In this document: one piece after another, positions 1 to 5,117 of the stretch | Numbering within the stretch: position 1 is the first letter of the stretch | Layout of the letters: each line of letters begins with the position of its first letter | Assembly: GCA_003554665.1 (NCBI GenBank) | Contig: PWGY01000189.1 | Coordinates: forward strand, 1-7,684 | Reading direction: 5' to 3' | Source: Bacteroidales bacterium | GTDB taxonomy: Bacteria; Bacteroidota; Bacteroidia; Bacteroidales; UBA7960 | DNA: 7,684 nucleotides | Made by a program: the position numbers and the translations under genes | The notes under the pieces: model-generated | What the model saw: the letters and a program-made list of their open reading frames with translations, nothing else | The model's database searches: none | Told to the model about the DNA's origin: nothing

Positions 1-505
1 CAAATTGCGGATCCCTGACATAACCGGTGACCTCTTCCATGCTGACAGCGGGCAGTTTCCAGGTTGTTGCCGGGTATGGAGGTTTGGACAGCGGGGTTCG
101 TGGTTCATTGTTCTCCGGGAAGCCGGCATCGAGGGCTGCCTGAAATCCACCATCCACAACCTGCACCTTTTCATGGCCGGCAGCCTTCAGCATCCACCAA
201 AACCGGGCCGCGGCATTGGCTCCCGACTGGTCATCATAAACAATCACATGGGTGGCAGGGTCAATCCCAAGGTTGCCCAGCAATTTGCCAAATCGCTCCG
301 GTGAAGGCAGAGGGTGGCGGCCTCCCATGCGGAGGTCTTCCTGAATGTCTGACAACTCTTCCTCGAGGTGAACATGCAGCGCCCCTTCCAGGTGGCTTTG
401 CCGGTAGCGTTCCCTGACGTCTTCTCCCGCGCGGGCATCAACAATGACCCCCGACGGTTGATTGATGAAAGCTAAAAGATCTTTTGGAGCAACAAGGGGA
501 TCCAT
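1..505 (-). CDS. Sulfurtransferase (3-mercaptopyruvate/thiosulfate type), N-terminal part, runs off the left edge
   Basis: Reading the minus strand from the ATG at 505-503 gives 168 open codons to the window edge with no stop, so the gene is partial at its 3' end. The visible part is an N-terminal rhodanese domain. It has a VIVDAR strand (about residues 20-25), a 'SHLEGALHV' segment (37-45), a 'VIVYDDQSGANAAARFWWML' active-loop region (87-106) and 'VVDGGF' (116-121). In two-domain sulfurtransferases this first domain is non-catalytic, and here Asp lies where a catalytic Cys would be (YDD, 90-92). The catalytic Cys would be in the second domain, outside the window. The enzyme would move sulfur from mercaptopyruvate or thiosulfate to an acceptor; which donor cannot be told. 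It lies 54 nt after the reductase gene on the same strand. No clear ribosome binding site is seen, and the next upstream in-frame codons give no better start. Confidence 0.88.
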   Translation of the reverse strand, partial: MDPLVAPKDLLAFINQPSGVIVDARAGEDVRERYRQSHLEGALHVHLEEELSDIQEDLRMGGRHPLPSPERFGKLLGNLGIDPATHVIVYDDQSGANAAARFWWMLKAAGHEKVQVVDGGFQAALDAGFPENNEPRTPLSKPPYPATTWKLPAVSMEEVTGYVRDPQF

Positions 506-529
506 AAAACAATCAGTTGCTGTTTTCTG

Positions 530-558
530 AAAAATGAAGTTGCCGTTCTGCGCACTTC
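530..558 (-). terminator. Weak terminator-like hairpin after the reductase gene
   Basis: On the minus strand, just after the reductase stop, GAAGTGC and GCAACTTC can pair (7 bp with one bulged A) around an 8-nt loop and are followed by ATTTTT. The stem is short and the T run only five long, so it may be a partial terminator or chance. It sits in the 54-nt gap before the sulfurtransferase start. Confidence 0.25.
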
Positions 559-559
559 G

Positions 560-1231
560 TTACCATCCCTCCTGTACGATTTTCTTTTCCGGAACGTCAA
601 GGTCTTTGAGGTGTTTAACAACGGCCTCCATCATCGGAGGTGGTCCGCAAACATAAAAGAACTCCTCATCCCCATCCATCTGTTTCTTCAGAAAATCCTT
701 GGTGATCAGGCCATGTGGGTGATCTGGTGATTCCTCTTCAGAAAAGATATGGGTTACACGGTTCTGGAGTAAAACTTCGAGCTCATCTTTAAGAATAATG
801 TCTTTGCTGGTTTTGTTGGCGAACACCAGCTTGTTTTTTCCCTGGTCGCTGCGGTTTTTATTCAGCTTCCGGAACATGGCGATGAAGGGTGTAATGCCTG
901 CCCCTCCGGCGATAAAAAGTCCCGGCCCCCGGTAGAAAATGCTGCCGAAAATATAATGAAGGATGACTTCATCGCCTCCTTTCAGTTCCAGCAATTTATC
1001 AGTGGTGCCATCATGAGACGGGTAGGTTTTGATGATGAACTCCAGCATGGGGTCTTCCGGGAGAGAAGTGAACGTGAACGGTCTTTTTTCTTTTTCCCAT
1101 CCCGGTTTGTTGATGGCCATTTCTGTGGCCTGACCAGGGGTAAAGTCATACTTTTTGGGTTTTTCCGTCACGATGCGCAGGGTATCGTGGTTTAATTTCT
1201 CTATAAGCTCTACTGTAACAATATGTTGCAT
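560..1231 (-). CDS. Ferredoxin/flavodoxin-NAD(P)H reductase-like flavoprotein
   Basis: This is a compact FNR-superfamily protein of 223 residues with no ferredoxin domain. Numbered from its ATG, an FAD-binding beta barrel comes first, with the R-P-F-T-F-T-S motif at about 50-56 (the family's RxYS-type flavin motif). A nucleotide-binding domain follows, with GGAGITP at 109-115 and CGPPPMM at 195-201. It ends in an aromatic residue (Trp), as FNR-type proteins often do; that residue commonly stacks on the flavin. It should pass electrons between NAD(P)H and a small carrier or enzyme in the cytoplasm; the partner is unknown. I chose the ATG at 1231 because the conserved domain begins there (MQHIVTVEL). 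An upstream in-frame ATG at 1276 would add 15 unconserved residues and leaves only 20 nt to the preceding gene, so it remains possible. Co-directional with the small membrane protein and the sulfurtransferase. Confidence 0.9.
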   Translation of the reverse strand: MQHIVTVELIEKLNHDTLRIVTEKPKKYDFTPGQATEMAINKPGWEKEKRPFTFTSLPEDPMLEFIIKTYPSHDGTTDKLLELKGGDEVILHYIFGSIFYRGPGLFIAGGAGITPFIAMFRKLNKNRSDQGKNKLVFANKTSKDIILKDELEVLLQNRVTHIFSEEESPDHPHGLITKDFLKKQMDGDEEFFYVCGPPPMMEAVVKHLKDLDVPEKKIVQEGW

Positions 1232-1296
1232 ATTGATGGTTTTAGGGTGATTGTTTGACGATGCCAAAATTGTCAATGCCTAAATAGCGTTGACCG

Positions 1297-1521
1297 TTAT
1301 TGGTGATGTGTTTCTTTTTCTTTCTTTTTTTCTTTGCTGATTCTTCTTCTCCAGATGATATAAAGAACAATAATGATAACAGGCAGTACAATGTAAAAAA
1401 TGATGTTTTCCACCGATTCAAACACATTGAAGGGCTCAGAGGGATCAGGAATGCTGGTGGGCCGCTGGGCGTAAACCATACCGGAAACCATCAGGAGTAT
1501 TGAAGCAAGAAAGGCGCGCAT
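1297..1521 (-). CDS. Small exported single-span membrane protein, function unknown
   Basis: This 74-residue protein has a signal peptide (residues 1-18, cleavage expected at VYA|Q) and a short Pro/Ser-rich extracytoplasmic stretch. One strongly hydrophobic segment follows at about 40-57 (IIFYIVLPVIIIVLYIIW). After an RRR stop-transfer cluster comes a Lys/Glu-rich cytoplasmic tail (58-74). If the signal peptide is removed, the mature N-terminus faces the periplasm and the basic tail faces the cytoplasm. I do not recognise a named family with a known function; short proteins of this plan are seen in Bacteroidota. It begins 65 nt after the permease stop, with a weak hairpin between, and ends 65 nt before the chosen reductase start (20 nt before the alternative one), so co-transcription with the reductase is more likely than with the transporter. 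ATG start; the hydrophobicity pattern supports it being real. Confidence 0.75.
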   Translation of the reverse strand: MRAFLASILLMVSGMVYAQRPTSIPDPSEPFNVFESVENIIFYIVLPVIIIVLYIIWRRRISKEKKKEKETHHQ

Positions 1522-1543
1522 GTTCTGAAACTTTTATGTGTTT

Positions 1544-1571
1544 AAAAATTGTTGCTGTCAGCTAAACAGCA
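1544..1571 (-). terminator. Weak terminator-like hairpin after the metal transporter operon
   Basis: On the minus strand, downstream of the permease stop, TGCTGT pairs with ACAGCA (6 bp, 7-nt loop) and is followed by ACAATTTTT. The position suits the end of the transporter operon, but the stem is short and not GC-rich. Confidence 0.35.
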
Positions 1572-1586
1572 CAAACGCTGAATGGT

Positions 1587-2420
1587 TCAACCCGAACGTC
1601 TCTGTAACTGCCTGTGCAAAAAAACAGCCAGTTTGATAACCATTAGCTGGATGGTCAGAAAAAAAATGATGGCTGCCCCCGACGGGATATTCATATAATA
1701 TGCGGCAAACAGCCCTGCCACTGAACCGGTAACCCCCCAAAGGGCTGCCAGTGGAATGATGCGTGCAAAATCCCGGGTAAAAAGCATGGCAGTGATCTGG
1801 GGAATGGTAAAAATGCTCAAAACAAGAATAATACCCACAGTACGAATACTGAGTACAATGGCCAGGGCCATGATCACCGACATCAGATATCTGTAGGCGC
1901 TCACCGGAATGCCTTTGGTTTTGGCAAATTCAGGATCAAAAGCGGTATAGAGGATGGGGCGGAAAAAAACTAAAAAAACCAGGAAGGTGAACAATGAAAA
2001 TCCTGCCAGGATGTAAAGATCCGTTTTTCCCACAGATAAAATGCTTCCGAAAAGGAAACTCATCAGGTTGGGTGCATAACCCGGGGTCATGAATACAAAG
2101 ATAATGCCCAGGGCCATTCCCAGTGACCAGAGTATTGCGATCGCACTGTCCTCCCGGATGTTTCCCCTGCCTGAGATCCATTCAATTCCCAGGGCGGTCA
2201 TTATCCCGAATACTGCTGCGCCCAAAAAAGGATTCAGGCCCATATAATATGCCATGCCGATCCCTCCGAAAGAAGCGTGTGTAACGCCTCCCCCGATAAA
2301 AACTATTTTCCTTGATACGATATAGGTCCCTACCATGGCCGCCAGCAGAGAAGTAAGAATGGATGCTGCCATTGCATGGCGGAAAAACTGATAATCCAGG
2401 ATGGACAGCAGTTCACTCAT
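1587..2420 (-). CDS. znuB: Zinc/manganese ABC transporter permease (ZnuB/TroC-like)
   Basis: This is an integral membrane subunit of a metal-uptake ABC transporter (ABC-3 family), 277 residues and close to the usual length. Hydrophobic segments cover most of the chain. Family landmarks are a THASFGGIG loop (47-55), corresponding to the conserved 'sHa..pG' motif, the FDPEFAKTKG cytoplasmic loop (161-170), the conserved hydrophobic helix with IPQITAML (206-213), and PSGA near the last helices (246-249). I chose the ATG at 2420. The open frame extends upstream to a TTG at 2465, but those 15 residues would lie deep inside the ATPase gene. The chosen start overlaps the ATPase stop by 8 nt (ATGAGTGA), which suggests translational coupling. 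Zinc is more likely than manganese from the operon's binding protein, but the permease itself does not settle this. Confidence 0.93.
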   Translation of the reverse strand: MSELLSILDYQFFRHAMAASILTSLLAAMVGTYIVSRKIVFIGGGVTHASFGGIGMAYYMGLNPFLGAAVFGIMTALGIEWISGRGNIREDSAIAILWSLGMALGIIFVFMTPGYAPNLMSFLFGSILSVGKTDLYILAGFSLFTFLVFLVFFRPILYTAFDPEFAKTKGIPVSAYRYLMSVIMALAIVLSIRTVGIILVLSIFTIPQITAMLFTRDFARIIPLAALWGVTGSVAGLFAAYYMNIPSGAAIIFFLTIQLMVIKLAVFLHRQLQRRSG

Positions 2421-3159
2421 TGTTGTGTGATTTAAGAACCCGGTGCGGAACAGGGCCGTGGGCAATAACGTCTACAGGACAATTATAAACCTTGAGAACT
2501 TCTTCCGACAGCTGGTTGGATGGGTGATAATGCAGCGTCCGGTTGACACAGGCGATTGTTTTAACCATTGGTGAAATGGTTCCGATGTCGTGAGATACCA
2601 GCAAAATGGTCATTTTTTGATTCAGTTCTTTCAGCAATTCATGCATCTCCTGCTCAAAATGCTTGTCCACATGGGTGTTTGGCTCATCAAGTATGAGCAG
2701 GTCGGGTTCGTCGATCAATGCCCTGCATAAAAAAGTTTTTTGAAGCTGCCCTCCGCTGAGCTCCCCGATGGCTTTGGAAGACAAGGTGCTGAGACCGGTT
2801 TCATCCATCATTTTTTTTACCTTTTCTTTTTTGACAGATGAGAGGAATGGAATAAGCTTGCCCCCGGTTCCAAACCCGGAACTGATGACCTCTTTAACCG
2901 TTATGGGGAAACTCCTGTCGATCTGGGAGGCCTGTGGCAGGTAACCAGTTTTGGGCTTGCCGGCGGGGAAGTGAATCTGCCCGGAAAATAAGGGAAGCAG
3001 ACCCAAAATGGCCTTGATCAGGGTTGTTTTGCCACCCCCGTTTGGCCCGATAACACCGATAAAGTCCAGGGGATAGATCTCCAGGCTGACCTCCCTGAGT
3101 ACAGGATCCGAATTGTATCCCGTACGAATATTGTCGAGGACTATAAGGGGTTTTTTCAC
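2413..3159 (-). CDS. znuC: Zinc/manganese ABC transporter ATP-binding protein (ZnuC-like)
   Basis: This ATPase subunit drives metal import through the neighbouring permease. All nucleotide-binding motifs are present in order: Walker A GPNGGGKTT (38-46), Q-loop in YLPQ (Gln76), signature LSGGQ (134-138), Walker B LLILDEP (154-160) and the switch His190 in VSHD. The D-loop reads NTHVD. The C-terminal tail with CPVDVIAHGP and PHRVL resembles Bacteroidota members of this family. The start codon is GTG at 3159-3157 and overlaps the stop of the binding-protein gene by 4 nt (GTGA); no in-frame ATG exists until about residue 117, beyond Walker A, so GTG is well supported. The 3' end overlaps the permease start by 8 nt. 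Length (248) is normal. Confidence 0.95.
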   Translation of the reverse strand: MKKPLIVLDNIRTGYNSDPVLREVSLEIYPLDFIGVIGPNGGGKTTLIKAILGLLPLFSGQIHFPAGKPKTGYLPQASQIDRSFPITVKEVISSGFGTGGKLIPFLSSVKKEKVKKMMDETGLSTLSSKAIGELSGGQLQKTFLCRALIDEPDLLILDEPNTHVDKHFEQEMHELLKELNQKMTILLVSHDIGTISPMVKTIACVNRTLHYHPSNQLSEEVLKVYNCPVDVIAHGPVPHRVLKSHNNE

Positions 3160-4034
3160 TGCAGGTAATTTTTGAAAATCTTCAGCAGGTTCTCCATTTC
3201 TTCATGCCAGCTATAGGCAAGGGGGTTGATCTGCACAAGTTCCGCGCCTGACTCTTCGCTGATCAATTGCGCACTGCGGACATCGAACTCCTGCTGGATA
3301 AAGATCACCGGAATGTCCCTGGTTCTGGCCTTATCAATAATTCGTCTCAGGGTGGCCGGGGATGGTTCTTTTCCGTCCCGCTCAACAGGAACCTGCGTAA
3401 ACCCGTAATCCCGTGCAAGATATGTAAGGGCCGGGTGAAATATCATAAAGGTATCATAACTGAGAGTTCCGGGAAGTGCCTGCCACTGGTTATGAAGCTC
3501 GCTGATCCGGGTGTAGAGATCGTGGTAGTTTGCCTTTACTGTTTCCCCGAGCTCCGGGTATTCATCCAGAATGGCATCACGCATCATGGGGAGAAGATGG
3601 CGGATTACTGCAGGAGACATCCATATGTGGGGATCTATCCCGCCTTCATGCACGTGGTCACCGTGATCCAAAGGTTCTCCGCGAATCAGTTCAACTTCAT
3701 CCGAAAGATTATAAACCTGCATGTCCGGGCTTAATTCAGTCAGTCTGTGCAGAAAGGCTTCCTCATATCCGAGATGTCCGATACGAAAGTAGATGTCCGA
3801 ATCGGACAATTTCTGCAATTGCCCCGTGGTGGGAGAATAGGTCGCATGGCTGGCCCCGGAAGGAACCATCACATTCACCTCCAGCATTTCCCCGCTGAGT
3901 TCGTCTACAAAATACTTCAATGGCTGTATACTGACAGAAATAACGGGTTTTTCGCCATCAGTTCCTGCAGAACGGCACCCGGTGATTGCAAACAGAATAA
4001 CCGCAAGGATATGAATCAGTCGAATTTTAGGCAT
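3156..4034 (-). CDS. znuA: Zinc/manganese ABC transporter substrate-binding lipoprotein (ZnuA/TroA-like)
   Basis: This metal-binding component of the ABC importer has a type II signal peptide ending in the lipobox ITGC (Cys20), so it is anchored to a membrane facing the periplasm. It belongs to the cluster A-I family. Visible metal-ligand candidates are His63 (GASHATYSP), His136 (DPHIWMSP) and His200 (FHPAL). A short His/Asp loop HGDHVHEGG (124-132) sits just before the second His motif, where zinc-specific members carry a His-rich loop; it is much reduced here. The fourth ligand, often Asp in a DPL-type motif, appears as Asn270 in INPLAYSW. The short His loop leans towards zinc, but manganese cannot be excluded. 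The gene begins 33 nt after the small YtxH-like gene and is coupled to the ATPase gene. ATG start, normal length (292). Confidence 0.93.
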   Translation of the reverse strand: MPKIRLIHILAVILFAITGCRSAGTDGEKPVISVSIQPLKYFVDELSGEMLEVNVMVPSGASHATYSPTTGQLQKLSDSDIYFRIGHLGYEEAFLHRLTELSPDMQVYNLSDEVELIRGEPLDHGDHVHEGGIDPHIWMSPAVIRHLLPMMRDAILDEYPELGETVKANYHDLYTRISELHNQWQALPGTLSYDTFMIFHPALTYLARDYGFTQVPVERDGKEPSPATLRRIIDKARTRDIPVIFIQQEFDVRSAQLISEESGAELVQINPLAYSWHEEMENLLKIFKNYLQ

Positions 4035-4067
4035 GGAAATAACTATTGGGTTCCAAAAACCGCAAAG

Positions 4068-4232
4068 TTAGTAGTAGACTGTGACATCTTCTTCATTTTT
4101 TTCTGAAGGATTGTCTTTTTTCTTTTTTTGCGAACGATCTCCCTTGCTTCCCTTTGAGGCAAACAATGCCCCCAGCATCGTTCCGGCAGTAAATCCGGCC
4201 AGTAATCCCAAAAATATTTTTCCTTTGATCAT
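4068..4232 (-). CDS. YtxH-like small membrane protein
   Basis: A 54-residue reading frame runs from the ATG at 4232-4230 to TAA at 4070-4068. It starts MIKGK, then has one hydrophobic Gly/Ala-rich helix (about 6-25, with GLLAG and GTMLGALFA). The segment LFASKGSKGDR (23-33) follows and resembles the LFAPKSGKETR motif of YtxH-domain proteins. The tail is highly charged: a KKKK run, then acidic residues, ending VYY. YtxH proteins are small membrane-associated proteins linked to stress in Firmicutes and common but uncharacterised in Bacteroidota. It is the first gene of the minus-strand run and lies 33 nt before the binding-protein gene, so it may share the transporter transcript; no function in metal uptake follows from that. 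The helix plus motif make a chance frame unlikely. Confidence 0.75.
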   Translation of the reverse strand: MIKGKIFLGLLAGFTAGTMLGALFASKGSKGDRSQKKKKDNPSEKNEEDVTVYY

Positions 4233-4448
4233 GTCATGTTTTTTTGTGTTTTAATTAAACACAATATACGAAAAATATGTTTACCCTACATGAGTCCATG
4301 GTGCCGGGAGGTGTTCTGCCTCTCTCCAGGGTATTTTGCCTTTCTTTTATATGCAGATAACCGGCCCTGGCAGAAATTTTTTGTTGGGATTATTCTGTTA
4401 TTTTTACTAACTTGTGAATGATACCCAGAACCTTTAAACCGAAGTGAA
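4233..4448. other. Divergent intergenic region
   Basis: These 216 bp separate the minus-strand YtxH/transporter genes from the plus-strand lipoprotein gene, so they should hold promoters for both directions. The left third is AT-rich and contains the GTGTTT/AAACAC inverted repeat; the right end is T-rich before the lipoprotein start. No convincing coding frame or RNA gene is seen. No promoter matches the Bacteroidota consensus (TTTG with TAnnTTTG) well enough to call. Confidence 0.6.
4246..4262. promoter_or_regulatory. Inverted repeat, candidate operator
   Basis: The sequence GTGTTTTAATTAAACAC has perfect 6-bp arms (GTGTTT and AAACAC) around a 5-nt AT centre. It lies 13 bp upstream of the YtxH-like start and would overlap the promoter or leader of the minus-strand transcript that may include the metal transporter. 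A dimeric repressor could bind it, but it does not clearly match a Zur, Fur or MntR consensus that I know. Confidence 0.3.
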
Positions 4449-4985
4449 ATGAGAAAACTACTCGTTATTTGCACGGCTTTCGCCGGAATGCTTGGCCTGC
4501 AGGCATGTGAAGATCTTCTTGATGTGGAAGAAACCTTCACATTTGAACAGGAGTTTACAATTGTTACCGATCAGACAGATTTTTCTGAATGGGAGTTGAT
4601 TGATCTGGGTAGCGAAGTGGATGTGATTGAAGAATATGGTGACAAAATTAAGGAAGTGCATGTTGAGAAGAGTGAATTCTGGCTCCGCGATTTTCACGGT
4701 GATTCGGATCAGCACTTTGAAGGAGGATCTGTTTCTGTGGCCGATCCGGATGGTGGTAACATTACTTTAATAGGGTCAATTGGTCAGCATAATTTGCAGG
4801 ACTTGCTGGATCAGCCACATCCGCTGGAACCCGAACAACAAGGTCTGAACAGGCTGGGCCAGCTGGCTGAGGATCCGCCACACAGCTTCCGCCTCTATTA
4901 TGATGCTTCGGTCAATGAAGGGCCAGTATCATTCACGGTGGTTTTTTCCTTTACGGCAAAAATGGTTGCAAACCCCCTTAATTAA
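4449..4985 (+). CDS. Lipoprotein of unknown function
   Basis: This 178-residue protein has a type II signal peptide (MRKLL, hydrophobic core, lipobox LQAC with Cys20). The acidic stretch EDLLDVEE follows the Cys directly; acidic residues next to the lipidated Cys are a feature of some surface-exposed Bacteroidota lipoproteins, so outer-membrane location is plausible but inferred. The mature part is acidic, with alternating hydrophobic/polar stretches suggesting beta strands (for example FTIVTDQTDF, VSFTVVFSFTAKM near the C-terminus). I recognise no domain, repeat or catalytic motif. It is transcribed away from the metal transporter and is followed, 82 nt after its stop, by a strong terminator, so it is probably a single-gene unit. 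ATG start at 4449 is fixed by the signal peptide. Confidence 0.8.
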   Translation: MRKLLVICTAFAGMLGLQACEDLLDVEETFTFEQEFTIVTDQTDFSEWELIDLGSEVDVIEEYGDKIKEVHVEKSEFWLRDFHGDSDQHFEGGSVSVADPDGGNITLIGSIGQHNLQDLLDQPHPLEPEQQGLNRLGQLAEDPPHSFRLYYDASVNEGPVSFTVVFSFTAKMVANPLN

Positions 4986-5004
4986 TCCGGTAAGCCATTC
5001 TCAG

Positions 5005-5028
5005 CCTGAATTTTTTTAGTTATTCAGG
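5005..5028. repeat. Small inverted repeat downstream of the lipoprotein gene
   Basis: CCTGAAT (5005-5011) and ATTCAGG (5022-5028) are perfect 7-bp inverted arms around a T-rich 10-nt loop, 19 nt after the lipoprotein stop. On the plus strand no T run follows, so it is not a standard terminator; it may stabilise the mRNA 3' end or be chance. Confidence 0.3.
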
Positions 5029-5067
5029 GAATATTTATATTTCTTTCGGAAATATGTTTACTTTTAG

Positions 5068-5100
5068 CAAGTATCTGGAAAAACAGGTACTTGTTTTTTT
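5068..5100 (+). terminator. Intrinsic terminator between the lipoprotein gene and the M14 pair
   Basis: CAAGTATCTG (5068-5077) pairs with CAGGTACTTG (5084-5093) in a 10-bp stem with one T/G wobble, around the loop GAAAAA, and is followed directly by seven T residues. This is a textbook rho-independent terminator shape. It ends only 17 nt before the ATG of the next gene, leaving little room for a separate downstream promoter and leader, so an attenuator role for the M14 genes is also possible. Confidence 0.75.
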
Positions 5101-5117
5101 ATTAAAACCCTTTGAAT

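Noticed and set aside
2421..2465. Longer permease start at TTG 2465
   Set aside because: It would extend the gene 15 residues back inside the ATPase gene; the ATG at 2420 with the ATGAGTGA overlap fits the family start.
3267..3734. 155-residue plus-strand open frame opposite the binding-protein gene
   Set aside because: It lies wholly inside a well-supported coding region on the other strand and shows no recognisable features.
4380..4414. Possible promoter for the lipoprotein gene (TTTG at 4380-4383 and TAACTTG at 4408-4414)
   Set aside because: The spacing is longer than usual for the Bacteroidota consensus and the -7 match is incomplete, so it was not called as a feature.
4273..5061. The 12-mer AAATATGTTTAC occurs at 4273-4284 and 5050-5061, both upstream of plus-strand genes; it contains TATGTTTA, close to the Bacteroidota -7 element
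   Set aside because: No TTTG element lies at a suitable distance upstream in either case, and an AT-rich 12-mer recurring in non-coding DNA can be chance.
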